A stretch of DNA of 64,000 nucleotides from Hoeflea sp. YIM 152468 (lineage in GTDB: Bacteria; Pseudomonadota; Alphaproteobacteria; Rhizobiales; Rhizobiaceae): assembly GCF_029210485.1 (NCBI RefSeq), contig NZ_JARGET010000011.1, positions 248,001 to 312,000 of the forward strand. The letters are read 5' to 3'. Both the position numbers and the translations under genes were made by a program. Under the pieces are notes generated by a model, which made no database searches, was not told where the DNA came from, and worked only from the letters and a program-made list of their open reading frames with translations. Position 1 is the first letter of the stretch. Every line of letters begins with the position of its first letter. Below are positions 8,872 through 18,249 of the stretch, in pieces.

Positions 8872-9095
8872 TGCATAGCCCTTCCGTGCTGGTTCAGCCC
8901 GCCGCTAGCGAACGAACAACGCGGCGTAGCCAAATGCCAGCCGCGTACCCAACCATATTAGTTGTGAATGTCGTGCGCTTATGCCCTGTCTTGACTGGGC
9001 TTGCATTCACGGTACGCGCCAAAACGCAGGAATTCTGCTCGGAAACGGGCGCTTTTTAGTCAAAAGCCATGCATTGCCCGGCGGATGGCAGCGGT

Positions 9096-10124
9096 TCATC
9101 GGCTTTGGCGGCTTTTTTGCCTGTACTGGCTGGGTGTCATGCCAAACCAGCGGTTTGCCGAACGGGTGAAGGCGGCGGGCGCCGAAAAGCCGAGTTTGTA
9201 GCCGATGCTGGACAGGGTAAGGGGTGTCTCCAGCAGCAGTCTGTGCGCCATTTCCTTGCGGCATTCATCGATGATTTCCTGCAGGCTGGTGCCTTCCTCG
9301 TTGAGGCGACGTTGCAGGGTGCGCGAACTCATCCCCAGCCGTTCCGCCTCGCTTGTCAGCGTCGGGGTGTTGGTTTCCAGGTTTTCAGCCACATGCAGCC
9401 GGATGGCGGCAACCGGGTCCTGAAAATCATTGCGCCGCATCGGCATCGCGTCCAATTGTTGGGACATCATCGCAAACAGCCGCGGATCGGCATTTGGATT
9501 GGCGCGGTCAAGGAAGTGCGTCGGCATGATGCAAGCGTTGACGGGGGCATTGAAGCTGACCAGCGGCGTCAGCAACTGCTTGTGAATGTTCGTGTTTTTT
9601 GGCTTCTTTCGTTCCAGCTCAACTCGTATCTTCTTGACATCGTCGCCGAGAATGGCGCGAAAATGTTTGAACGTCTGGGCAACCGTCATGTCGAGAAATT
9701 GCGTGCGATGCAAAATCAGCGGCGAATAGGTCCATTCAAAATGGGCGGTGCGGGCGCCGATCTCCAGCGTACACAGGCTGGTTTCGCTGATTTTCTGCAG
9801 GTTGCGGCCGAGAAACACGACACAATCGCGCATGGTTGGCGCGCTCATCAAACCATAGCCGAACGGCCCCGACGCGCCTCGTTCATACACGGATGCGGAT
9901 TTGAGTCCGAACACATCATTGCCGGAGATAAGCGCGAGCGCCTCCATGAAGCGACACACCCGATCAAGACTTATGCGCTCGTTGATGACATCGAAGCGAT
10001 CGGGATTTAGGCCGCAGGCGCGCGCAATCGGGTCGGCGTCCATCCCCAGACCGAGGGCAAACCGACTGATGCCCGAGGCAATTCCGGCTGCAACTTCAAA
10101 TTGATCTGCCAGAGTGGTGCTCAT
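9096..10124 (-). CDS. AraC family transcriptional regulator
   Basis: This protein of about 342 residues combines an N-terminal AraC-type ligand-binding domain of the OruR/ArgR class (arabinose_bd-like) with a C-terminal double HTH. The second half has S-E-A-E-R-L-G-M-S-S-R-T-L-Q-R-R-L followed by the conserved I-G-Y-K-L-G-F-S-A-P-A-A-F-T-R-S and W-F-G-M-T-P-S-Q-Y-R. The ATG at 10124 is chosen; a TTG 21 bases upstream is also in frame. It is divergent from a PAS-domain gene. The inducer is unknown. Confidence 0.85.
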   Translation of the reverse strand: MSTTLADQFEVAAGIASGISRFALGLGMDADPIARACGLNPDRFDVINERISLDRVCRFMEALALISGNDVFGLKSASVYERGASGPFGYGLMSAPTMRDCVVFLGRNLQKISETSLCTLEIGARTAHFEWTYSPLILHRTQFLDMTVAQTFKHFRAILGDDVKKIRVELERKKPKNTNIHKQLLTPLVSFNAPVNACIMPTHFLDRANPNADPRLFAMMSQQLDAMPMRRNDFQDPVAAIRLHVAENLETNTPTLTSEAERLGMSSRTLQRRLNEEGTSLQEIIDECRKEMAHRLLLETPLTLSSIGYKLGFSAPAAFTRSANRWFGMTPSQYRQKSRQSR

Positions 10125-10240
10125 GCGAGTGGCGCCCAGGGTCAAGGGTTCGGCATGACAAGTAAACTCTGAAGTCGCGACGGTGTCGAGTTCAAAGCTA
10201 TGCTGGTCTCACTTCCAGCGTAGATATTGGATTATTGTCA

Positions 10241-10714
10241 ATGAATTCACCTGTGCGGCCGTTCGATTTTCTCATGCCCGCCGATGCGCATCCGCGTTTA
10301 CGTGATTTTTATGCCCTCTGGCTGGCGCAGGCAAGCGCCGGCTTGCCGGTTTTCTCAGTCTTCGATCTCCACAGGCTGAGTGCCGATTACCCGCTGCTGG
10401 CGCGCATCGGCCTGGATGAGGCAGGCGAGACCCTGATGTGGCGCGACGTCGCCAGCACCCGGCGCTGGCCGTTCAAGCAGCCGGTCAAGGATCGGCCACT
10501 CTTGGAATCGGTTCCACCGCCGAGCGTCAAGCGGGTGGTGGCGACCCTGAACCAGACGCTGACCAGCGGCGTTCCGGATTATTACGAGACAACCTCCTGG
10601 ATGCATGGCGGGTCCGAGATCTCGCTTGCCCGGCTGGCTGTGCCGGTGCTGGGCGATGCCGGGCGGGAATTGATCTTGTCGTGGGAAGTGATCGAGCCGG
10701 CCCACATCGGATAG
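10241..10714 (+). CDS. PAS-domain protein of unknown function
   Basis: This 157-residue protein resembles the small single PAS-fold proteins found widely in Rhizobiales (PAS_5-type). It has an N-terminal L-R-D-F-Y-A-L-W helix, a hydrophobic core (P-V-F-S-V-F-D), and a C-terminal R-L-A-V-P-V-L-G-D-A-G-R-E-L-I-L beta region. There is no output domain and no signal peptide, so a sensory or scaffold role is only a guess. A TTG six bases upstream is in frame; the ATG is preferred. It is divergent from the AraC gene and 150 bases ahead of gcdH. Confidence 0.6.
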   Translation: MNSPVRPFDFLMPADAHPRLRDFYALWLAQASAGLPVFSVFDLHRLSADYPLLARIGLDEAGETLMWRDVASTRRWPFKQPVKDRPLLESVPPPSVKRVVATLNQTLTSGVPDYYETTSWMHGGSEISLARLAVPVLGDAGRELILSWEVIEPAHIG

Positions 10715-10864
10715 CGCGTTGACGGGTGGGGGCAGCGTTTCCGGAAAAACATTTTAAGCCTATAGTATCTCGGAAATTCCGTGTTAAAGAAGGCCAAGTG
10801 GTTGTAACGTTGCCTTCAAACAGGGCGGAATGCTGCCTTTCTGGATCAAATAGGAGTTTTTGCA

Positions 10865-12076
10865 ATGTCCGTGTCTCCCGCTGTTTCGAAATCCGCAAAA
10901 TCATCGTTTCAATGGGATGATCCGTTCCTGATCGCAGATCAGTTGACCGAGGAAGAGCGGATGATTGCGGATGCGGCAGCGGCCTTCGCTGCTGACAAGC
11001 TCGCGCCGCGGGTGACGGACGCCTATCTCAATGAAGTCACCGACCGCGAGATTTTTTCGGAAATGGGCGCGGCCGGTCTGCTCGGCGTCACCGTGCCGGA
11101 ACAATATGGCGGTGCTGAAGCCGGCTATGTCTCCTACGGTCTGGTGGCGCGTGAAGTCGAGCGGGTTGATTCAGGCTACCGCTCGATGATGAGCGTGCAA
11201 TCGTCACTGGTGATGTATCCGATCCAGGCATACGGCAGCGAAGAGCAGCGGCAGAAGTATCTGCCCAGGCTCGCCAGTGGCGAATGGGTCGGCTGCTTCG
11301 GCCTGACCGAGCCGGATGCCGGCTCTGATCCAGGCGGTATGAAGACCCGGGCCAGAAAGTCCGACGGCGGTTACGTGCTCAACGGATCGAAAATGTGGAT
11401 CTCGAACTCGCCGATCGCCGATGTGTTCGTGGTCTGGGCCAAGTCGGAAGCCCACGACAACCAGATCCGCGGATTTGTGCTGGACAAGGGCTTGAAGGGC
11501 CTGTCGGCACCGAAGATCGGCGGCAAGCTGAGCTTGCGCGCCTCGATCACCGGCGAAATCGTCATGGAAAATGTCGAAGTCGGCGAAGATGCGCTGCTGC
11601 CGAATGTCTCCGGCCTGAAGGGTCCGTTCGGGTGCCTCAACCGGGCACGCTACGGCATCTCCTGGGGGGTGATGGGGGCGGCCGAAGATTGCTGGCACCG
11701 GGCACGGCAATATGGTCTCGACCGGCACCAGTTTAACAAGCCGCTGGCCGGCACCCAGCTGTTCCAGAAGAAGCTCGCCGACATGCAGACCGAAATCGCG
11801 CTCGGCCTGCAGGGCTCGTTGCGGGTCGGCCGGCTGATGGACGATGGCCGTTTCGCGCCGGAAATGATCTCGATCGTCAAGCGCAACAATTGCGGCAAGG
11901 CGCTCGATATCGCCCGGATGTCGCGCGACATGCATGGCGGCAACGGCATCCAGGCCGAATACCACGTCATGCGCCACGCGCAGAATCTGGAAACCGTCAA
12001 CACCTATGAGGGCACGCATGATGTGCATGCGCTGATCCTCGGCCGTGCGCAGACCGGCATTCAGGCGTTTTTCTGA
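10865..12076 (+). CDS. gcdH: Glutaryl-CoA dehydrogenase (acyl-CoA dehydrogenase family)
   Basis: This 403-residue FAD enzyme converts glutaryl-CoA to crotonyl-CoA in lysine and tryptophan degradation. The N-terminal F-Q-W-D-D-P-F, the [13 protein letters not shown] segment and the C-terminal catalytic E382 in [10 protein letters not shown] match GcdH rather than other acyl-CoA dehydrogenases. A TAGGAG ribosome site precedes the ATG. Many bacteria pair gcdH with a LysR regulator; none is adjacent here. The near-palindrome CGGAAATTCCG at 10771-10781 in its leader is a possible but unproven site. Confidence 0.9.
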   Translation: MSVSPAVSKSAKSSFQWDDPFLIADQLTEEERMIADAAAAFAADKLAPRVTDAYLNEVTDREIFSEMGAAGLLGVTVPEQYGGAEAGYVSYGLVAREVERVDSGYRSMMSVQSSLVMYPIQAYGSEEQRQKYLPRLASGEWVGCFGLTEPDAGSDPGGMKTRARKSDGGYVLNGSKMWISNSPIADVFVVWAKSEAHDNQIRGFVLDKGLKGLSAPKIGGKLSLRASITGEIVMENVEVGEDALLPNVSGLKGPFGCLNRARYGISWGVMGAAEDCWHRARQYGLDRHQFNKPLAGTQLFQKKLADMQTEIALGLQGSLRVGRLMDDGRFAPEMISIVKRNNCGKALDIARMSRDMHGGNGIQAEYHVMRHAQNLETVNTYEGTHDVHALILGRAQTGIQAFF

Positions 12077-12721
12077 GCCGCAGCGGCCATCGGACTGACT
12101 GAAGCGCGCCCGCGCGGGCAGCTCTTCGGGGGCCAGTCTGTCATCGCAATCGGTCCGGCGTCCCTTCAGGTGGCGCCGGACATCTGGTTTTCTCGGGCCT
12201 TGACTGAGCGAGCAACAGCGGGCCTTGCGCATCCGCTTGCATGACGGATCTCAGGCGGGAACCAAACCGCCACCGAGGCGTTGACTCCGTGTCCCCAAGC
12301 TGGAGTTCGTGATGTCTGATGCCTTGTTTTCCCCATGTCCCATGGGTGAGCTGAAGCGGTCCAACCGCGTAAAGGTGGCGCGGCTGACATCGCTGAACCA
12401 TCCCAATCCAGAAATCCTGTTGAGCGGCGCCGCCGGCGGCGCGCCGGATTGTCCTGTCATTGGCCGGGCGGACGCCAGCGCAACTGCGCCGGGGACCTGA
12501 CTGTCATGTCGAGGTCAATCCGATGCCAAACCATTCAAGACAGGGGACATGAGCAGGCTCATCGCGCCGAGCAGGCAGCAAGCCGGGCCAGGCGCCTGGC
12601 TTGGACCGCCGGGAATGGACCCCGTGGCCAGGCGGCGGTAGCATGCGCGAATTTAGCAGCACCAGGCGGTCAAATGATCGGCCAGGTTTCTTTCAACCAT
12701 TGTTTCTGAAAGGAAATTGAC
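12077..12721. other. 645-base region without a recognisable gene
   Basis: Short open frames exist on both strands (for example 12309-12500 on +), but none has family-like sequence, a good ribosome site or a conserved neighbour. The region contains no obvious mobile-element ends. The last 30 bases hold the osmC-like gene's leader with a good AAAGGAA ribosome site. Confidence 0.5.
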
Positions 12722-13147
12722 ATGAAACGCACAGGTTCAGCCCATTGGGCAGGCGATCTCAAGACCGGCAAAGGCACCATCTCGACCGAAAGCGGCGCGC
12801 TGTCGGACCGGCCGTTCGGCTTCAACACCCGCTTTGGCGACGACAAGGGCACCAACCCGGAAGAGCTGGTCGGGGCGGCCCATGCCGGCTGTTTCGCCAT
12901 GGCCTTTTCCAACGAGCTTGGCCAGAACGGCATCGTGCCCGACTCGATTGCGGCGCGCGCCGAGGTCACGCTGGAGCAGACCGATGCCGGCTTCCGCATC
13001 ACCCGCTCGGATATTTTCCTGACGCTTGAGGCCAAGGGCGCCGACCGCGCTGCCATCGACACCGCGCTGAAGGCTGCCGAGAAGGGCTGCCCGGTGTCCA
13101 ATCTGTTCAACGCCGAAATCGCCGTCGAGCTGACCGTCAAGGGCTGA
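12722..13147 (+). CDS. OsmC/Ohr family organic hydroperoxide peroxidase
   Basis: This 141-residue thiol peroxidase reduces organic hydroperoxides. The catalytic pair is C57 in A-A-H-A-G-C-F-A-M-A and C123 in K-G-C-P-V-S-N-L, and R30 and E48 fall where the family keeps its activating residues. Length and motifs fit the OsmC branch rather than OhrA. It is monocistronic, with AAAGGAA seven bases before the ATG and a hairpin after the stop. Confidence 0.9.
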   Translation: MKRTGSAHWAGDLKTGKGTISTESGALSDRPFGFNTRFGDDKGTNPEELVGAAHAGCFAMAFSNELGQNGIVPDSIAARAEVTLEQTDAGFRITRSDIFLTLEAKGADRAAIDTALKAAEKGCPVSNLFNAEIAVELTVKG

Positions 13148-13163
13148 GACACTTCAGAACAGA

Positions 13164-13194
13164 AGATGGGCGGCGCGATAAGTGCCGTCCATCT
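13164..13194 (+). terminator. Hairpin after the OsmC gene
   Basis: AGATGGGCGGC (13164-13174) pairs with GCCGTCCATCT (13184-13194) through 11 pairs, one of them a wobble, around a nine-base loop, 17 bases after the osmC stop. There is no clear T-run, so it may act as a barrier or a weak terminator. Confidence 0.45.
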
Positions 13195-13306
13195 GTCGGG
13201 CACGGTGTGGTGGTATAGTAGGATGTGGCTTTGGCGGAAGGCGGGGGTGACACGGGGCGCGGGGTAATTTGAAAGATATACAGAAACAAATTCCCAACAA
13301 TTTTTT

Positions 13307-14668
13307 CTACGGCCAATGAATTAAACTGGAGAAAATTACTTCATCGCAGAATTGACGAAAGCTCATAACATTTGAATGCTTTTTATATTCTGTTTCTTTG
13401 GCGTGTTTCAGTTTTTCCGGTACCACCAGAGTGATATTCATGCTGGACATTTCTTCGATAGAATTTCCAGCAATGTTTTCGTCAACAGTAGTCAAAAACA
13501 ATGCGCCACTGGTCAGTTCCCGTTCTACCTGTTTCCATCGCTCCCGCAATGTGGTTTTTGCACTAAGGATAAGACCAGATGCTTCTGCATTGATCGGTTT
13601 TTTGAGATAGGCAAGCGAAGGCAGGATGAAGTCTGGCCGTTTTTTAGCTTCAATCACAACTTGTTTCTCAAAAGGAATGCCGCCTTCGGTAAGCATAGCC
13701 TCAATGTGGTGTTCATAAGAATACCCGGCACGCGATTTGCGCTGTTGGCTAGCTGACAGCATCAGCGCATCGATTTCCGGAAAACGCTCTACAAGCTCGC
13801 GGATTACGCTTTTGGCTGTGATTTGCTTCGGACTGTCCCCCATAATCATTCGCACAAGCGATACAGTACGTTCCCTCCGCTGGAACTCCCGGAACAAATT
13901 CCACTCGATACTTCTACTGATTTCCCGGAGAACATCTCCCGGATTGTCCAGTCGGAACGGATTAATATCGATTTGGCCGGAACCTTTCAGATACTCCGCC
14001 CGAGCAAGGGCAGCCAGTGTAGAGGTGTTTGGCATCAAAGCGTTTGCAATAGCAAATGTTTCGATGTTGCCTGCCAGCCAAGCTAGGATAACCTGTTCAG
14101 CAAAATCAAAAAGTTTTTCTTTTTCTTCCTCCTGCTTCTCGATGGGATTGAACTCGCCGATCAGAAAATCCGGTTGGAGCTCGAGTGTGTCCCTGAGGAG
14201 CTCGGCTTCCTCTGACGCTGAATCTACAGTCAAGCAGCTGTAGACTTGTTCTTCTCCTGATACTGATTTGCCGATAACAAGATAGGAAGCTGGCAAGAGG
14301 GTGGCGAAAGCGGCTTTTGGAACCCCTGTCATGTGGGTTTCGGTTCCTTTGCTTGTATAATGAACAAGGCGAGTTCGTTTATCCATATCTCCGGTTTGGG
14401 GCCAGCTTGTACGGAAGTAAGCCTCGAATATGTCCGCGTCTTTCGGATCGGGTCGCGCCTTTCTTGACAGTTCAGGAAAGAATCCTCCGTCGCGTTGCTC
14501 GACTGGAATGTAAACCCCTGCTTGGTGCTTGTTTTCAAAGCGAGCCCAGTCACGGTCATTGTTGGACAGTTTTTTTACAAGTACGCGGTCTTTGGAGCGC
14601 AGCAGTTCAACGAGGTAGTCCATCCCGTTGATGGAGTGATCGGCAAATAAGCTCTGTTTTATGGTCAT
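13307..14668 (-). CDS. Type II restriction endonuclease, EcoRII family
   Basis: This 453-residue protein aligns by eye with EcoRII along both domains. The N-terminal effector-binding half has V-K-K-L-S-N-N-D and Q-A-G-V-Y-I-P. The C-terminal nuclease has R310-K-S-R-A-G, then P-D346 in K-K-R-P-D-F-I-L-P-S and K371 in S-A-K-T-T-L-R-E-R-W, i.e. the E...PD...xAK core. EcoRII cuts CCWGG; that specificity is likely here given the Dcm-type partner but is not proven. The ATG at 14668 overlaps the vsr stop by four bases; an upstream in-frame start at 14713 would lie inside vsr. Base composition is visibly AT-richer than the flanks, suggesting transfer. Confidence 0.85.
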   Translation of the reverse strand: MTIKQSLFADHSINGMDYLVELLRSKDRVLVKKLSNNDRDWARFENKHQAGVYIPVEQRDGGFFPELSRKARPDPKDADIFEAYFRTSWPQTGDMDKRTRLVHYTSKGTETHMTGVPKAAFATLLPASYLVIGKSVSGEEQVYSCLTVDSASEEAELLRDTLELQPDFLIGEFNPIEKQEEEKEKLFDFAEQVILAWLAGNIETFAIANALMPNTSTLAALARAEYLKGSGQIDINPFRLDNPGDVLREISRSIEWNLFREFQRRERTVSLVRMIMGDSPKQITAKSVIRELVERFPEIDALMLSASQQRKSRAGYSYEHHIEAMLTEGGIPFEKQVVIEAKKRPDFILPSLAYLKKPINAEASGLILSAKTTLRERWKQVERELTSGALFLTTVDENIAGNSIEEMSSMNITLVVPEKLKHAKETEYKKHSNVMSFRQFCDEVIFSSLIHWP

Positions 14669-15120
14669 ACGAGCCCCCTTACTTCCAGACGACTTGAGAC
14701 ACTGCTCAGCCATTTTTCTACATTTTTGAGAACTGTATCGATCGGCAATCGAGTCCGCCCTTTAACGGCACATTCCCAGATTATTCCTGTCCGCCACCCC
14801 GTATTTTCTAGAGCCTGTACCGCCTTCCGATCACGCTCGACATTTCCAGCTATTTTTCTGCACCAGAAATCCGAGCGGGTGGACGGGAGCCGGAACAGGT
14901 GGCAGTCATGACCATGCCAAAAACAGCCATGCACAAACACGACTGCCCTGTACTTCGGGAAAACCAAATCGGGATTTCCCGGCAAGCGTTTGTCATGCAA
15001 GCGATACCGAAATCCGGCTGCATGCAGCGCCTTGCGAACAACCATCTCCGGCTTTGTGTTCTTACCCCGGATGCCGGACATCATCCGACTTCGGACCTCG
15101 CGAGTCACAATATCAACCAT
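14665..15120 (-). CDS. vsr: Very short patch repair endonuclease Vsr
   Basis: This 151-residue T:G mismatch endonuclease cuts 5' of the T left by deamination of 5-methylcytosine. The family motifs are [11 protein letters not shown], the catalytic P-D-L-V-F segment, and the zinc/active-site stretch [12 protein letters not shown]. The ATG at 15120 is preferred (eight-base overlap with the methyltransferase stop); an in-frame ATG at 15144 is possible. It is translated between the methyltransferase and the restriction gene, so repair of methylation damage is built into the operon. Confidence 0.9.
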   Translation of the reverse strand: MVDIVTREVRSRMMSGIRGKNTKPEMVVRKALHAAGFRYRLHDKRLPGNPDLVFPKYRAVVFVHGCFWHGHDCHLFRLPSTRSDFWCRKIAGNVERDRKAVQALENTGWRTGIIWECAVKGRTRLPIDTVLKNVEKWLSSVSSRLEVRGLV

Positions 15121-16369
15121 TGGCGACGGATTTGCTTTCAACATTCGAAACTTGAGAGAGAGGGATAATCTCGCCGTGATGGGGCTGCGGCAACCACGGG
15201 CTCATCGCCTCAGCAACCGCCTCGACAACAGGAACAACCACCGCGTTACCAAATTGCTTGTAGGCTTGAGTATCCGAAACGGGAATTTCCCAGGTCCGGT
15301 TGCCCCGTTCAAATCCCATTAGACGGGCGCATTCTTTTGGAGTCAGACGACGTGGCCGTTTCCCCTTGCCTTGATCTATCAGGATCTCGGAGCCGTCCTT
15401 GTAGTAACGTGCGGAAAGCGTTCGTGCGACGTCTCCTGGACCAAACAGCCCAAAGCCGAATCCGTTCCCCTTGGCTTCGTGCTTTTTCTTGTAGTCTTGC
15501 AGATAATCCCAGAGTTTCGGTGTCAGCGTGTATTTCGTCTCCACCTGGGGCAGGAGGATACTGCCCAGTGTGGGCTCAGGTCCGTTCGGAATAATCATGT
15601 CATCAAAGGAAAACTGAGCACTTCTGTCCCTGAACCCAACCAGAAATACCCGATCTCGCCCTTGGGGCACCCAGGGTCTTGCGCTGACAACCCTAGTTTC
15701 GACCTTGTAGCCAAGCTCGTTTTCCAGCACATTCATGATGGTTGCAAACGTGCGCCCCTTGTCATGCCGTTGCAGGTTTTTGACGTTCTCAAGCAGAAAG
15801 GCCTTCGGCTGATGGTACTTGATAATCTGCGCCACATCGAAAAACAATGTACCCTGCGTCGCGTCAAGGAAGCCATGCGGGCGTCCTAGCGCATTTTTCT
15901 TGGAAACGCCGGCTATAGAGAACGGCTGGCAAGGAAAACCTCCCAGCAGCACGTCATGGGCCGGAATTTTGGCAAGTGATTCTTCGTCTTTTGTGTATTC
16001 GCGGATATCACCAGCAAACACATGCTCTTCATCCTCTTGGAAATTCTTCCGGTAGGTCTCGGATGCATATTTGTCCCATTCGCTGGTGAAAACGCACTTC
16101 CCGCCGATATTCTCGAATCCGATGCGCAGGCCTCCAATGCCGGCAAAAAGATCTATAAACCGGAAACGGGCAGGCGCCTCCGGCCTTCGATGGTTCCGGG
16201 CCATCAACTGCAGCATTGCGATCGCCAGCGGAGACGGTGAGCATTCACCATTCTCGTGACGGTACGCGGACCGGGGGGATACCTTTATGACCCGGGCGGC
16301 TTCCTCAAGAGTTAGTCCAGCCTGTTCGCGAAGTCTGGCGAATTCACTTTTCTCGGTCTGCTGCGTCAT
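15113..16369 (-). CDS. Dcm-type DNA (cytosine-5) methyltransferase with N-terminal HTH
   Basis: This protein of about 418 residues begins with a Xre-like helix-turn-helix (residues 7-58, [15 protein letters not shown]). The C5-methyltransferase follows: motif [11 protein letters not shown] (71-80), catalytic C147 in G-G-F-P-C-Q-P-F-S, the ENV motif, Q-G-R-D-R, and the final F-G-N-A-V. It belongs to the Dcm/M.EcoRII group that protects CCWGG. The ATG at 16369 has an AGAGAG ribosome site; an ATG 45 bases upstream is in frame but lacks one. The HTH suggests self-regulation through the dyads just upstream. Confidence 0.9.
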   Translation of the reverse strand: MTQQTEKSEFARLREQAGLTLEEAARVIKVSPRSAYRHENGECSPSPLAIAMLQLMARNHRRPEAPARFRFIDLFAGIGGLRIGFENIGGKCVFTSEWDKYASETYRKNFQEDEEHVFAGDIREYTKDEESLAKIPAHDVLLGGFPCQPFSIAGVSKKNALGRPHGFLDATQGTLFFDVAQIIKYHQPKAFLLENVKNLQRHDKGRTFATIMNVLENELGYKVETRVVSARPWVPQGRDRVFLVGFRDRSAQFSFDDMIIPNGPEPTLGSILLPQVETKYTLTPKLWDYLQDYKKKHEAKGNGFGFGLFGPGDVARTLSARYYKDGSEILIDQGKGKRPRRLTPKECARLMGFERGNRTWEIPVSDTQAYKQFGNAVVVPVVEAVAEAMSPWLPQPHHGEIIPLSQVSNVESKSVANG

Positions 16370-16397
16370 CGAATCATGATCTCTCTGTGTATTATTT

Positions 16398-16423
16398 TGA
16401 CATCCTGTCATCAAAAGAGACAG
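16398..16423. promoter_or_regulatory. Dyad operator candidate for the R-M operon
   Basis: TGACA-TCC-TGTCA (16398-16410) is a perfect palindrome, and its right half also pairs with a second copy in CTGTC (16405-16409)...GACAG (16419-16423). Three TGTC/GACA half-sites are thus packed just 30-55 bases before the methyltransferase start. Methyltransferases with an HTH extension (for example the EcoRII and Ecl18kI class) repress their own promoters; that role is inferred here. Confidence 0.5.
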
Positions 16424-16647
16424 TTAACAACCAGTTTGTTCTCTATATGTTCTGCAGTAGGTGTGTTGCCCACAAGATTTCGGAGAGACAGTCATAGCGG
16501 CTTGGTTGAGGGGTGAGCCATTTTTTACCGAGTTGTATTCGTGTTGCCACTCCCCAAATCATTCCCCGCCTCCACCACCCCTCCCCATTGACTCCGCACC
16601 CCCTCCCGCCGTCCTATGCGGAGGAATTCCGGGCCGGGGCACAGGGC

Positions 16648-17898
16648 ATGAAATATTCTGCATACTCCATCTTCCGGCAGGCGCTGTCGGGCAACAGGAA
16701 CTGGGATCGCGCGTGGCGGGAGCCGGAGCCGAAGAGCCATTATGACGTGATCATTGTCGGTGGCGGCGGGCATGGGCTGGCCACCGCCCATTATCTGGCG
16801 AAAAACCACGGCATCACCAATGTGGCGGTGCTGGAGAAGGGCTATCTCGGCTCCGGCAATGTCGGGCGCAACACCACCATTGTGCGGGCCAATTACCTGC
16901 TCGAGGGCAACGAGCCGTTCTATTCGCAGTCGCTGAAATTGTGGGAGGGGCTGGAGCAGGAGCTGAATTTCAACGCGATGATGTCGCAGCGGGGGGTGAT
17001 CAATCTCTATCATTCCGACGGGCAGCGCGATGCCTACGCGCGGCGGGGCAATGCCATGCGGCTGGCGGGCGAGGATGCGGAGCTTCTGGGGCGCGAGGAA
17101 GTGCGCGAGATGCTGCCCTATCTGGATTACGACAATGCGCGGTTTCCCATCCATGGCGGGCTGCTGCAGCGGCGCGGCGGCACGGCGCGGCATGACGGCG
17201 TCGCCTGGGGCTATGCCCGGTCCGCCGACAGCCGCGGCGTGGATCTGATTCAGAATTGCGAGGTCACCGGCATTCGCCGCGAGGGCGGCAGGGCGGTCGG
17301 GGTCGAGACCTCGCGTGGCTTCATCGGCTGCAACAGGCTGGGGCTGGCGGCGGCGGGGAACTCGGGCCGGGTGGCTCAGATGGCCGGGATGCGGCTGCCG
17401 GTGGAAAGCCAGGTGCTGCAGGCGTTTGTCTCCGAAGGGCTGAAACCGTTCATCGACCAGGTGGTGACCTTTGGCGCGGCACTGTTTTACCTGTCGCAGT
17501 CGGACAAGGGCGGGCTGGTGTTTGGCGGCAGCCTGGACATGTACAATTCCTACGCCCAGCGCGGCAATCTGGCGACAGTCGAAAGCGTGATGGAGGCGGC
17601 CTGCGCCATGGTGCCGGCCGTGTCCCGCGTCAAGGTGCTGCGCGCCTGGGGCGGGGTGATGGACATGTCGATGGATGGCTCGCCGATCATCGACAAGACG
17701 CCGGTGGACGGCCTCTATCTCAATTGCGGCTGGTGCTATGGCGGCTTCAAGGCGACGCCGGCCTCGGGCTGGTGCTTTGCGCACCTGCTGGCCACCGGCG
17801 AGACCCATGAGCTGGCACGCGCCTTCCGGCTCGATCGGTTCACGCGCGGCACCCAGATCGATGAAACCGGGCATGGTGCCCAGGCAAACCTGCATTAG
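16648..17898 (+). CDS. soxB: Sarcosine oxidase subunit beta
   Basis: This 416-residue FAD/FMN subunit is where sarcosine is oxidatively demethylated. The dinucleotide motif is V-G-G-G-G-H-G (37-43), and H182 in A-R-H-D-G-V-A-W matches the histidine that carries covalent FMN in heterotetrameric sarcosine oxidase. The frame is open for 45 codons upstream, but that part is low-complexity proline-rich and non-conserved; the ATG at 16648 gives the normal family start M-K-Y-S-A-Y-S-I-F. It is first in soxB-soxD-soxA(G). Confidence 0.92.
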   Translation: MKYSAYSIFRQALSGNRNWDRAWREPEPKSHYDVIIVGGGGHGLATAHYLAKNHGITNVAVLEKGYLGSGNVGRNTTIVRANYLLEGNEPFYSQSLKLWEGLEQELNFNAMMSQRGVINLYHSDGQRDAYARRGNAMRLAGEDAELLGREEVREMLPYLDYDNARFPIHGGLLQRRGGTARHDGVAWGYARSADSRGVDLIQNCEVTGIRREGGRAVGVETSRGFIGCNRLGLAAAGNSGRVAQMAGMRLPVESQVLQAFVSEGLKPFIDQVVTFGAALFYLSQSDKGGLVFGGSLDMYNSYAQRGNLATVESVMEAACAMVPAVSRVKVLRAWGGVMDMSMDGSPIIDKTPVDGLYLNCGWCYGGFKATPASGWCFAHLLATGETHELARAFRLDRFTRGTQIDETGHGAQANLH

Positions 17899-17907
17899 GC
17901 GGACAAG

Positions 17908-18249
17908 ATGGCCAGTCTGATTACCTGTCCCCATTGCGGGATCCGTCCGAAAGAGGAATTTTCCATTCGCGGCGACGCGCGCCCGGTGCGACCGGCGCCG
18001 GAGGCGAAATTTGCCGCCTGGGACGCCTATGTGCACAGCCGCGACAATGTGCGCGGCGTGATGGAAGAGCACTGGCAGCATGTCGGCGGCTGCCGCCGCT
18101 GGCTGGTGGTGGAGCGCAATACATTGACCCATGATGTGCACGGGGTGACGGACGCCGCGGACTATACAAGGGCGCGGGCTGCAAGCGCCAGCAGGGCCGG
18201 GACGAAAGGCAGAGTGGCGAACGCCACCAAGCGGAGGGGCAATATATGA
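17908..18249 (+). CDS. soxD: Sarcosine oxidase subunit delta
   Basis: This 113-residue zinc subunit of the heterotetramer has ligands C7 and C10 in I-T-C-P-H-C-G and H58 and C62 in H-W-Q-H-V-G-G-C-R-R-W, as in characterised SoxD. The C-terminal tail (residues 85-113) is basic and low in complexity, longer than some homologues. It lies nine bases after soxB and overlaps soxA by four bases. Confidence 0.92.
   Translation: MASLITCPHCGIRPKEEFSIRGDARPVRPAPEAKFAAWDAYVHSRDNVRGVMEEHWQHVGGCRRWLVVERNTLTHDVHGVTDAADYTRARAASASRAGTKGRVANATKRRGNI

Noticed and set aside
12309-12500. 63-codon plus-strand frame in the gap before osmC
   Set aside because: No ribosome site, no family character, and it ends in low-complexity Ala/Gly codons.
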